A DNA stretch of 64,000 nt, from the NCBI GenBank assembly GCA_019058275.1, contig JAHLVW010000066.1, positions 62,001-126,000 of the forward strand, in the 5' to 3' direction. Position 1 is the stretch's first letter, and each line of letters opens with the position of its first letter. The notes under the pieces were generated by a model. That model was not told the DNA's origin. It did not search any database and saw only the letters and a list, made by a program, of their open reading frames with translations. The translations under genes were made by a program, and so were the position numbers. The stretch is from Candidatus Heimdallarchaeota archaeon. Its GTDB lineage: Archaea > Asgardarchaeota > Heimdallarchaeia > JABLTI01. Shown here piece after piece: positions 17,884 through 26,623 of the stretch.

Positions 17884-19487
17884 TTCATCACCACATGATT
17901 GCCTGGATCAACTTTTGTTAGGTAATCCTGCATACAATTTAGTAAATTCATTGAATATTTGTTAAGATATTGAAAGATGTTAAAAACTCTTTCTTGTGGT
18001 TTATCCCCTGGAAATAGGTAATCTCGAGCTTTTCGTAGCTGATTTTGTAGAACTTTATTATCATCTTTGACGTACTTTATGTACATTCTTTCAATATTTG
18101 ATAGTTCTTTCATAATATTCTGCTTTCTGTGTTGAGAACGATTTCCAAGTTCTTGATTAAAAGTTAAAAGATTTTCATTTAATTCATCAAGTGTTCTAGA
18201 AATTTGATTGAAATATATATCCAAGAAATCTTTATTATCACTTTTAAGCAAATTAGAAGTAAGTCTATTTAAATCCCTAAGCTCAGCAATATTAAATTTA
18301 TATTTTTCAATAATTCTGTTAATATGTCTTTCAATTACTGTAGCACCAAATCTGAATTGCAAATTAGGTTGAGTTAAACTAAATTCCTTATACAAATCCT
18401 TAATTTGTATATGGTAGCCAATCTCTGAAGGACCTCCGATAAAAATATGTGTTGGGATCATTTGATCTTGAGCAAGAGGTCTAAAAATAGCATTTGTACT
18501 AAATCTTTCTGGATTTGATTGGATTTCATTAGTTATCTCTTCTTTTGTTATTGTTGTTCCATTAGATATTTCATATACTCCATCATTATTCAAAGAAATA
18601 GTATTTCTGTAATATTTCTCATCAATATAGAATAATCCAACTATATTCTCCTTTTTATGCATTTTTGGTTTATAACCAATTTCAGTTAATTTCTTGGTTG
18701 TTTCGAGGAAGATCCTGTTATATTTAATTGGATCTGTTACTAATTTTGTAAAATAGTCTTTTAAGTAAGGTCTGAAAATCCATGGTTCAATTAAAATTAA
18801 CCCCCATTTGCTCATGAGTTTTGACATTAATCTGCTGAAGAATTCACCCCATTTTTTGGATTTATCAAGTGTTTCTTTAATTAGACCTTGATAAAGTTCA
18901 TTGGTAAATTCAGTTACTGGTAATATATCAACAATTTCCTTTAACATGTCACTTATTTGTGTTTTATCAAGCTCACAAACTTCAAGACTTTTACCTGTCA
19001 TGAATTTATCTTCAACAACAAATGGAATAATTTCATTCTGTTTGTTTAATACACAAATATTATTTACTTCTTCCACATCATGATCCTCAGAAGCATTCCA
19101 AAAAAGGGGAATCAAATGTAATTTCTCATCTGAAAACTTCTTTGCATAGTTAATTGCAGAGAGTGTCTTGAAAATGGTATATAACGGTCCTGTGAGAAAG
19201 CCGGGTTGTTGCCCTGTGACAACAAACTTAACCTTTTCATTTTCAACAGATTCGATGTTCTCAAAAACATTTGTTTGTGCACCTATTGATTTATTATATT
19301 TTGTAAGAATTTCCTTTAGTAAACCTCTATCTCCAGTGAAATTGATAGATTGGAATTTAGTAGGTTTCCTATCTATGAAACTGATCATTGGATTTTTACC
19401 ATTAAGATAATCTAATAGCATTGTATTAGGATACATTTTCTCGCGATCAAGTATTTCAAGTTTAATAATATCAGCCATAAATTTCAC
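17868..19487 (-). CDS. bshC: BshC-like putative cysteine ligase (bacillithiol)
   Basis: The 539-residue protein matches BshC: VVTGQQPGFLTGPLYTIFKT near residue 100, FWNASEDHDVEEVNNI near residue 145, then GGPSEIGYHIQIKDLYKEF near residue 355, and a C-terminal coiled-coil region (about 400-500). BshC adds cysteine to GlcN-malate to complete bacillithiol. Length fits bacterial BshC (about 530-545). It is the first gene of the bshC-bshB-bshA operon. The start may be the ATG at 19487 or the one three codons later at 19478. Confidence 0.88.
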   Translation of the reverse strand: MKFMADIIKLEILDREKMYPNTMLLDYLNGKNPMISFIDRKPTKFQSINFTGDRGLLKEILTKYNKSIGAQTNVFENIESVENEKVKFVVTGQQPGFLTGPLYTIFKTLSAINYAKKFSDEKLHLIPLFWNASEDHDVEEVNNICVLNKQNEIIPFVVEDKFMTGKSLEVCELDKTQISDMLKEIVDILPVTEFTNELYQGLIKETLDKSKKWGEFFSRLMSKLMSKWGLILIEPWIFRPYLKDYFTKLVTDPIKYNRIFLETTKKLTEIGYKPKMHKKENIVGLFYIDEKYYRNTISLNNDGVYEISNGTTITKEEITNEIQSNPERFSTNAIFRPLAQDQMIPTHIFIGGPSEIGYHIQIKDLYKEFSLTQPNLQFRFGATVIERHINRIIEKYKFNIAELRDLNRLTSNLLKSDNKDFLDIYFNQISRTLDELNENLLTFNQELGNRSQHRKQNIMKELSNIERMYIKYVKDDNKVLQNQLRKARDYLFPGDKPQERVFNIFQYLNKYSMNLLNCMQDYLTKVDPGNHVVMKCWMF

Positions 19488-19705
19488 ATCAAATATCTAG
19501 CTTAAGGTAAATTATTCACACAAATTTATTTAATTTAATACAGAACAATCTATTTTATGAAATTAAATGTTTAGTTTATTTTATACAAATATATTGATTG
19601 TTCATTTTATTAAGATTGTTTTAGATTTTAAAGAAAAGAATTTAAGGATACTGAACTGTCCTCAATTTAAGAGAAGAATATTAATTTTGAATTTGAGGGT
19701 AAAAA

Positions 19706-20978
19706 ATGTCTGATGATGAAGATAATCCATATGCAAATTTCTTGCAACAACTTGAGAAATCCGCAAAAGTAGCAAATTTGGATCCAGAAGTTCATAAAAT
19801 TTTATGAGAGCCTGAAAGAGAACTAAAAGTATCACTTCCGGTTAGAATGGATGATGGCAAAATTAATGTCTTTATAGGTTATCGAGTTCAACACAGTAAC
19901 TGCTTTAGGCCCCTCGAAAGGCGGGGTTCGTTTTCATCCTAATGTTTCATTAGATGAAGTTAAAGCACTCGCAGCTTGGATGACTTTTAAATGTGCTGTA
20001 GCTGGTTTACCATATGGCAGTGGTAAAGGTGGAGTTATTGTTGAACCACATGATTTGACACAAGGTGAGGTTGAAAGGCTTTCTAGGAGATATTTCTACT
20101 CAATAATGGATATTGTTAATCCTATGAAAGATATCCCAGCTCCTGATGTTAACACAAATAATCAAATTATGAATTGATTTGTTGATACCTACTCAATGAT
20201 AGAAAGGGTCAATACTAATGTAGCAGTAACTGGCAAACCAATAAACTTTGGAGGATCCTTAGGAAGATCATATGCTACAGGAAATGGTGTTCGATTTCAT
20301 ACCATGAGTGCTTTAGAAAAGCTAAACATGAATCCCAAAAAATGTACCTCTGCTGTGCAAGGATTTGGTAATGTTGGTTCATATTCAGCCAAATTCTTCC
20401 AAGATGAAGGTATGAAAGTGGTAGTAGTTTCAGATTATTTTGGTGGAGCTGTTCTTAATAAGAAAGGAATTGATATGAATGATTTAATTAATCATTTCCA
20501 TAAAAAACGAACAATTGCTGGTTACAAAGATGCAGAGCATATTGATGACTTGAATGAGGCCAATAATGCTATCTTAACTGCAGATGTAGATGTCCTTGCA
20601 CCTTGTGCGTTGGAAAATCAAATAACAGATGATAATGCTATGAACGTAAAAGCTAAGATTATTGTAGAAGGAGCAAATGGACCTACGACACCAACTGCTG
20701 ATGAAATGCTACACAAACAAGGTACACTAGTAGTACCAGATATCCTTGCAAACGCTGGTGGTGTAACAGTCTCTTATTTTGAATGGGTTCAGAATTTACA
20801 ATACTATTATTGGACAAAAGATGAAGTAAATACTAAATTGAAGAACTTAATGAATCGTGCTTTTGATAATGTTTGGGATATTAAGGAATCTGAAAACACT
20901 ACTATGCGAGTTTCAGCTTATACTTCAGGTTTAAAACGATTAGAAGAAACCATCAAAATGAGGGGAATATTCACATAG
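19706..20978 (+). pseudogene. archaeal-type glutamate dehydrogenase, interrupted
   Basis: A full-length Glu/Leu/Phe/Val dehydrogenase can be read, but with three lesions. There is an in-frame TGA at 19805-19807 (HKIL-stop-EPERELKVS), a frameshift at about 19900 within [21 protein letters not shown], and a TGA at 20175-20177 where homologues have Trp (QIMN-stop-FVDTYSM). Between lesions the protein is well kept: [14 protein letters not shown] with the catalytic Lys, APDVNT, FGGSLGR and the Rossmann loop VQGFGNVGSYSAKF. About 424 codons in total fit the hexameric GDH family. The sequence resembles hyperthermophile-type GDH and differs from the intact enzyme at 23484. Either recent loss of function or assembly errors explain it; TGA is a normal stop in neighbouring genes. 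Confidence 0.8.
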
Positions 20979-21026
20979 AATAAGAAAAAATAAAATGAAA
21001 GATAATTTTCATTATCAATTATCTAC

Positions 21027-22463
21027 TTATTTTTTATTCATGACATACTCATGCATTGCTTTTGCTGTTGTTCTTCCAGCTCCCATAGCTAGAATGACTG
21101 TCGCTGTACCAGTGACAATATCTCCACCTGCATAGACTCCTGGAATGGAAGTTTCACCAGTTTCTTCATTGACAATGACACCACCCCATTTATGAGTTTC
21201 CAATTCAGGTGTGTTTCTAGCAATCAATGGGTTAGGTCTTTGACCGATAGCAATTATGAGAGTATCACATTCAATATCAAAACAAGCTCCATCAATGGGT
21301 AAAGGTCTGCATCTGCCTGATTCATCAGGTTCACCTAATTCACATTCTTGACACTCAAGTCCAATGACATTGTTCTTCTCATCACCCATAATTCCTAATG
21401 GACTAGATAGACAATGGAATTCAACACCTTCATCTTGAGCGTGGTGAATTTCTTCATCTCTGGCAGGTGCTTCTGCAATGGATCTTCTGTAAACAATGTA
21501 AGATTTCTCTGCACCAAGTCTTAGAGCAGTTCTTGCACTATCCATAGCGACATTTCCTGCACCAATGGTTATTACTTTCTTACCAATATTTACAGGGGTA
21601 TCAGAACCATCTGGGAACTTGTAGGCTTCCATTAAATTCGCTCGAGTCAAAAACTCGTTTGCAAAATAGACACCATTTAAACTCTCACCGGGAATTCCTA
21701 GATATCTAGGCAAACCTGCGCCAGTTCCAAGAAAGATGGAATCATAACCCATTTCAAATAAATCATCGAGACTATAAGTAAGACCAATTACAGTATTGTA
21801 TTTGATCTCAACGCCCATCTGTTCAAGAGTTTCAATTTCTTCAGCAAGAATTGTTTTTGGTAAACGAAATTCAGGGATACCATAAATTAAAACTCCTCCA
21901 CCCTTGTGAAAAGCTTCAAACAAGGTTACTTTGTGGCCAAATCTAGCTAAATCTGCAGCAGCAACTAATCCAGCAGGACCAGAACCAACAACAGCAATTT
22001 TCTTACCAGTTGATTTTGCTACTTCAGGAGTTGTTCTACCACGTTCACGCTCCCAATCAGCTAAGAATCGCTCTAAACGACCAATTCCTACAGGATCCCA
22101 ACCTTCTTTCTTACCTAAAAGACAAGCTGCTTCACATTGAGATTCTTGTGGACAAACTCTACCACAAATTGCAGGCAAAATATTAGTTTCTTTGATAATC
22201 TTTATACCATTTTTGAAATCTTTTTGGAGGATAGCATCAATGAATGCTGGGATATTAATATCAACAGGACAACCTTCTTGACAGAAAGCTCTTCTACAAT
22301 GAAGACATCGTTCAGCTTCTAAAACAGCTTCAGCTTCAGTGTAACCAAAAGGAACTTCTAAATAATTCTTAATTCGATCCTTTGGTTTTTGTTCCTTCAT
22401 AGAGGTTTTCTTAGGGGTTTTATCACTTCTTTTGTGAACTTTCTTTTTTGTTTCTTCGGTCAT
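21027..22463 (-). CDS. NfnB/GltD-like FAD-NADP oxidoreductase subunit
   Basis: The 478-residue flavoprotein has an N-terminal Fe-S helical domain (RCLHCRRAFCQEGCPVDINI and ICGRVCPQESQCEAACLLG, two cysteine groups) and two nucleotide-binding folds: IAVVGSGPAGLVAAADLARF for FAD and GAGNVAMDSARTALRLGA for NAD(P). DTLIIAIGQRPNP and GVYAGGDIVTGTATVI end it. With the partner at 22460 it matches NfnAB (ferredoxin-dependent NADH:NADP transhydrogenase) or the related sulfide dehydrogenase pair. I prefer the ATG at 22463: it overlaps the TGA of the partner as ATGA and has GGAGG 8 bases upstream. It could supply NADPH to the nearby glutamate dehydrogenase. Confidence 0.88.
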   Translation of the reverse strand: MTEETKKKVHKRSDKTPKKTSMKEQKPKDRIKNYLEVPFGYTEAEAVLEAERCLHCRRAFCQEGCPVDINIPAFIDAILQKDFKNGIKIIKETNILPAICGRVCPQESQCEAACLLGKKEGWDPVGIGRLERFLADWERERGRTTPEVAKSTGKKIAVVGSGPAGLVAAADLARFGHKVTLFEAFHKGGGVLIYGIPEFRLPKTILAEEIETLEQMGVEIKYNTVIGLTYSLDDLFEMGYDSIFLGTGAGLPRYLGIPGESLNGVYFANEFLTRANLMEAYKFPDGSDTPVNIGKKVITIGAGNVAMDSARTALRLGAEKSYIVYRRSIAEAPARDEEIHHAQDEGVEFHCLSSPLGIMGDEKNNVIGLECQECELGEPDESGRCRPLPIDGACFDIECDTLIIAIGQRPNPLIARNTPELETHKWGGVIVNEETGETSIPGVYAGGDIVTGTATVILAMGAGRTTAKAMHEYVMNKK

Positions 22464-23320
22464 TTGTGTTTTCCTCCACAACCATATTCTTTGTTGTATC
22501 TATCCAAAGCAGTTTTTTCGTATTTCTTGTATTGATCTAACCTATTCAACAGCTCATCAAAATCAACTTTGTAAGCATCAAATTCTGGTCCATCGACACA
22601 AGCAAATTGAATTTTACCATCAATTGTAACTCTGCAAGATCCACACATTCCAGTCCCGTCAACCATTATAGGATTTAAACTTGCTATTGTTGGGATGTTG
22701 TATTTCTTAGTTATTTGAGCTACAAATTTCATCATTATTGTTGGTCCAACTGTGAAAATCATATCAAATTTCTTACCTTCTTTCTTAAGGTCTTCAATAG
22801 CATTTTCTAACAAGTGAGTTGTGAACCCCTTCAACCCTTTAGATCCATCATCTGTACAGTATTGCATTTCTTCACAATATTGAGACATCTCATCTTCCCA
22901 AACTAATAGGTCTTCAGTTCTGGCTCCAACCATTCCTATGACAGTATTTCCAGCTTCCTTCATTTCTTTAGCAACTAGATTTGCTAGTGGAATACCCAAA
23001 CCACCTGAAACGATACCTACAGTACCATACTTCTCTACTTCAGTTGGTTTACCTAAGGGTCCAACAACATCTTGAATGAAATCGCCTTTCTCAAGAGTTG
23101 AAAGAAGTTTTGTGGATTGACCAATAACTTGGATAATACAAGTTACTGTTCCTTTTTTCCTATCATATTCAGCTACTGTGATAGGAATTCTTTCAGCTCC
23201 TTCTCTCATTCTGAGAACAAGAAAATTACCTGCTCTAATTTTCTTAGCTATTTGAGGAGCTTTAATTTCTATTAGGAATATGACTTCATGAAGCCATTCT
23301 TTCTTTACAATCTCAAACAT
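22460..23320 (-). CDS. NfnA-like ferredoxin-NADP reductase subunit
   Basis: The 286-residue protein is a ferredoxin-NADP reductase-fold subunit. It has a flavin-binding barrel (GNFLVLRMREGAERIPITVA), the Rossmann part GTVGIVSGGLGIPLANLVAKE, and near the C-terminus CGSCRVTIDGKIQFACVDGPEFD with the cysteines (plus the upstream MCG) that bind a [2Fe-2S] cluster. This is the standard form of the small Nfn/Sud subunit. It is translationally coupled to the large subunit downstream by a 4-base ATGA overlap. The complex is expected to be cytosolic and may bifurcate electrons between ferredoxin, NADH and NADP. Confidence 0.88.
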   Translation of the reverse strand: MFEIVKKEWLHEVIFLIEIKAPQIAKKIRAGNFLVLRMREGAERIPITVAEYDRKKGTVTCIIQVIGQSTKLLSTLEKGDFIQDVVGPLGKPTEVEKYGTVGIVSGGLGIPLANLVAKEMKEAGNTVIGMVGARTEDLLVWEDEMSQYCEEMQYCTDDGSKGLKGFTTHLLENAIEDLKKEGKKFDMIFTVGPTIMMKFVAQITKKYNIPTIASLNPIMVDGTGMCGSCRVTIDGKIQFACVDGPEFDAYKVDFDELLNRLDQYKKYEKTALDRYNKEYGCGGKHK

Positions 23321-23483
23321 TAAGTAATTCCTCGAACGAACTATTTAAAATTGCGACAATCTTTTTTTAGATTCAATAAAAATGTTATGATTTTAACGTA
23401 TTTTCACAATAATTTCAAAAGATAGTTGAAAATAGAAAAAAAGAGGTATAAAGGGCAAGAAAAAATTACCCTGTAATGTGATT

Positions 23484-24854
23484 TTATATAATACCTTGTG
23501 CAAGCATTGCTTTTGCAACTTTCAAGAAACCAGCGATATTAGCACCGATTACATAATTTCCTGGTTTACCAAATTCTTCAGCAGTCTTGTAAACAGTATC
23601 ATGAATGTTGATCATGATTTTGTGAAGTCTACCCAAAACTTCATCTTTTGTCCATGCAAGTCTCAAGCTGTTTTGAGACATTTCAAGACCAGAAGTTGAT
23701 ACACCGCCGGCATTAGCTGCTTTACCTGGACCGAAGGAAACACCTTTCTCAATGAAATAGTCAACACCTTCTGGAACAGTTGGCATATTTGCACCTTCGC
23801 AAACAGCAATACAACCATTCTTAACAAGTGCTTTAGCTTCATCCAAGTCAACTTCGTTTTGAGTTGCGCTTGGGAAGGCAATTTCTATATCAGGAACGTA
23901 CCATGGACTCTTGAGATCTTTGTGTTCATTATAGGTGTAGTATTCAACACCTTTGTATTTTTCAGTGTATTCTTTGATTCTACCACGTTTGACGTTCTTC
24001 AAGTTCATGACATATACTAATTTCTTCTTATCAATACCATCTTTGTCAATAATGAAACCAGATGAATCAGATAAGGTAATACATTTACCACCTAATTTGT
24101 TGATTTGTTCAACTGTGAATTGAGCAACGTTACCTGAACCAGAAACTGCACAGATTTTTTCTTTAAGACCAGCTTTATCACCTCGAGCTTTGACCATTTC
24201 TTCAGCAAACCAAACAGAACCATAACCAGTTGCTTCTGGTCTACCAAGGGAACCACCATATTCAGGGGCTTTACCGGTTAAGACACCATGGAAAACGTTT
24301 TTGATTTTACGATATTGACCGAACATATAGCCAATTTCACGAGCACCAACACCAATATCTCCTGCTGGAACATCAAAATCAGCATCTATGTACTTGTAGA
24401 GCTCGGTCATAAGTGATTGACAGAATCTCATGACTTCACCATCAGATTTTCCTTTTGGATCGAAGTCAGAACCACCTTTACCACCGCCCATAGGCAAACC
24501 TGTTAAAGCGTTTTTGAATAATTGTTCAAAAGCTAAGAATTTAAGAATACCATCATAAACTGAAGGATGGAATCTCATACCACCTTTGTAAGGACCTATA
24601 CTCCCTGAAAATTGTATCCTAAATCCTCTGTTTACTTGCACCTTTCCTTTATCATCTACCCATGGTACTCTGAAGTGTATTACTCTTTCAGGTTCCACTA
24701 GTCTCTCAAGGATTCCAGCTTCCACAAATTCTGGATATTTCTCTAGTGCCGGTTCTATTGAATCCAGAACTTCTTTCACTGCTTGGTGAAATTCTGGTTC
24801 ATGTTTATTTCTTTCCAATACTTGCTTGTATATTGGATCTGTAATCTTTCCCAT
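23484..24854 (-). CDS. gdhA: NADP-type glutamate dehydrogenase (bacterial-like, GDH I)
   Basis: The intact 456-residue enzyme has GPYKGGMRFHPSV, LTGLPMGGGKGGSDFDPKG with the catalytic Lys, DVPAGDIGVGAREIGYMFG, the GGSLGRPEATGYG segment and a Rossmann loop AVSGSGNVAQFTVEQI. This layout is that of the small hexameric NADP-dependent GDHs of bacteria and lower eukaryotes rather than the archaeal type at 19706. It forms glutamate from 2-oxoglutarate and ammonium. The gene is divergent from the RING-like gene, and two palindromes lie 50-90 bases upstream. Its presence likely made the decayed archaeal-type copy dispensable. Confidence 0.92.
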   Translation of the reverse strand: MGKITDPIYKQVLERNKHEPEFHQAVKEVLDSIEPALEKYPEFVEAGILERLVEPERVIHFRVPWVDDKGKVQVNRGFRIQFSGSIGPYKGGMRFHPSVYDGILKFLAFEQLFKNALTGLPMGGGKGGSDFDPKGKSDGEVMRFCQSLMTELYKYIDADFDVPAGDIGVGAREIGYMFGQYRKIKNVFHGVLTGKAPEYGGSLGRPEATGYGSVWFAEEMVKARGDKAGLKEKICAVSGSGNVAQFTVEQINKLGGKCITLSDSSGFIIDKDGIDKKKLVYVMNLKNVKRGRIKEYTEKYKGVEYYTYNEHKDLKSPWYVPDIEIAFPSATQNEVDLDEAKALVKNGCIAVCEGANMPTVPEGVDYFIEKGVSFGPGKAANAGGVSTSGLEMSQNSLRLAWTKDEVLGRLHKIMINIHDTVYKTAEEFGKPGNYVIGANIAGFLKVAKAMLAQGII

Positions 24855-24903
24855 TTTGAATTTACCTCAATTGCATTTCTTCGAGGATAATTATTAACTA
24901 TAA

Positions 24904-24943
24904 AACTTCACTCTAGAAGTTAACTTTCCCTTCATCGATGAAG
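24904..24943 (-). promoter_or_regulatory. two palindromes upstream of gdhA, candidate operators
   Basis: AACTTC-N6-GAAGTT lies at 24904-24921, and the perfect 14-base palindrome CTTCATCGATGAAG at 24930-24943. Both contain the CTTC/GAAG half-site. They are 50-90 bases upstream of the gdhA start on the minus strand, where a transcription regulator would bind. The regulator is not known. Confidence 0.45.
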
Positions 24944-25151
24944 TTACGACTGCTAAAAGTTTTGGGCATATTTAAGAACTTTTTCCAATTTCTGTAAATA
25001 GCTATTTAGCATCTGCTTTTAGACTGAACTTTTTTCTTCTTTATATTTTTTTCACATGTTTTCGATAATTGTGATAGGTTTAAATTATTTTAACAACTCT
25101 TTTTACTTGAAATATACTCAATTTGATTGATATTTAGCTCTTAAGTACAAA

Positions 25152-25710
25152 ATGGTGGTTGTTATTTCACGAATAAATAGAACAGATAGAAATCTAATAG
25201 GATTGATTGTAGCTAGTATTATTATTACCTCATTTGTTTGGATTGGTGATGTTGCATCATGGGCTTATCTAGGCAATGGTTTTGTTAATGATTTTGTTTT
25301 GCTTATAATAGCTATTCTATTGACTCTTGGTACTATTTTTTTAATTCGTTTCAATCAAAATAAGAAAGTCTCTTCTACTCGCTACAGAGACACAAAAAAA
25401 GCATCCAACTATTGAATCCGAAAAGAAGAGCAAAGTCAGATCTCATAAAAAAGCAACGTTATCTTGTTCTAGTTGTGGTGAATTATTTCCAGTTAATGAA
25501 ACTCATTGTTCTTCTTGTGGATCAGCTAAACCAGTTTGTGTTGTTTGCTTATCAGATCTTGAAATTGAGCATGAAGTTGTTAAATTAAATTGCTGTTCAG
25601 AATACTCTCATAAAGAACATATAATCAATTGGTTAAATGTTAAAGGTTTTTGCCCAAAATACAATAAAAAAATTGAAAAAAATGATTGGGTGAGTTTTGT
25701 ATTAGATTAA
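25152..25710 (+). CDS. membrane RING-like protein, frameshifted
   Basis: Two overlapping frames join into one protein of about 186 residues. The first frame (25152-25415) has two transmembrane helices. A one-base excess in the seven-A run at about 25391-25397 ends it prematurely; removing one A restores reading through to the TAA at 25708. The restored tail has a zinc ribbon (CSSCGELFPVNETHCSSCG) and then VCVVCLSDLEIEHEVVKLNC and EYSHKEHIINWL, homologous to the RING-like domain at 4403-4915. The last ligand pair is degraded: CPKY instead of CPVC. So this copy either is decaying, is read by frameshifting, or contains a homopolymer sequencing error. Confidence 0.6.
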
Positions 25711-25727
25711 GCTCATCATCAATTTAG

Positions 25728-26426
25728 TTATTTTTCAGATTTTGGAACTGAAATTACTCGAAATGATGCATGTTTCAATTTGTTGAGTTTATTTAGATTA
25801 ATCACTAATGCTGTCATCTGTTCTGTTGTTCGTGAGAACATCAATGGTCCTGCATTTAGAACTCTTAAACTCTTAATTTTGCTTAGTATGTTTATTAGTT
25901 TGCTTTTAGCATCTACATCGTTTGATGTTAGGAAAACATCGACGTCTAATGGATGTTCTAATCTATTTAATTTCGCAGCTGAAACTGTTTTGAATGCTCC
26001 CACAACAGAAATACTTTCTGGAACTTTTGCTTGAATACACTCACTAACTGAAGGATAGGTTGCTTCATCAGTACAAATTCCATCATCACAATATGCTAAA
26101 CCTGTTTCAAAAGACAAAGGAACAATTACATCTACTAATATTGTATTAGGTTTCATATCATTTACTAACCCATCTAGTGTATTTATGAGGTACTCTGGTG
26201 GTACAACTAAAAAGATAATATCACATTGTTTGACAACTTCGTTATTATTATCCCCAACGAATTGATCAGTTGATAACCTTGCATTTAACTCTTCAGCAAT
26301 TTTAGTTGCTTTCTCTGTTGATCTTGATCCAATCATTACTTTGTAACCAGCTTGAGCTAATCTAAGTGCTATACCTTGGCTTTGCTTACCAGTTCCCGGA
26401 ATCATACCTATTTTTCTTTCAGTCAT
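25728..26426 (-). CDS. F420H2:NADP oxidoreductase-like (Fno family)
   Basis: The 232-residue protein begins with an NADP-binding Rossmann fold, MIPGTGKQSQGIALRLAQAG, followed by MIGSRSTEKA, which resembles the Arg/Ser pair that reads the NADP phosphate. It continues with IIFLVVPPEYLINTL and ILVDVIVPLSF, and later VVGAFKTVSAAKLN, the conserved family segment, and LNAGPLMFSRTTEQMTALV at the C-terminus. Fno passes hydride between coenzyme F420 and NADP. This implies that the organism makes F420, although no biosynthetic gene is in the window. A related dinucleotide-dependent reductase with a different cofactor is possible. Confidence 0.75.
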   Translation of the reverse strand: MTERKIGMIPGTGKQSQGIALRLAQAGYKVMIGSRSTEKATKIAEELNARLSTDQFVGDNNNEVVKQCDIIFLVVPPEYLINTLDGLVNDMKPNTILVDVIVPLSFETGLAYCDDGICTDEATYPSVSECIQAKVPESISVVGAFKTVSAAKLNRLEHPLDVDVFLTSNDVDAKSKLINILSKIKSLRVLNAGPLMFSRTTEQMTALVINLNKLNKLKHASFRVISVPKSEK

Positions 26427-26543
26427 AGAAACACACTCATGTACAGTTAATGAACATTGATAGAGTAAATCACAAGTAGGTGCTTAAAAATTATTGTGCA
26501 ATAGTTAAAATCAAGATTTACAGTCCTTCACTATGAGTGAAGA

Positions 26544-26553
26544 TTTATAAATT
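26544..26553 (+). promoter_or_regulatory. TATA-like element upstream of aRF1
   Basis: TTTATAAATT lies about 75 bases before the chosen aRF1 start. A TATA box here predicts transcription from about 26575, which supports the ATG at 26624 and excludes the GTG at 26537 as the start. Confidence 0.4.
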
Positions 26554-26623
26554 AACTATAAGAATAATGAAATTAGATTCTAGAGATAATATTGGAACTA
26601 AAGCAAATTTGGAGATAATTATT

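Noticed and set aside
26537..26623. N-terminal extension of aRF1 from a GTG
   Set aside because: aRF1 homologues lack it, a TATA-like box lies within it, and a ribosome-binding site precedes the ATG at 26624.
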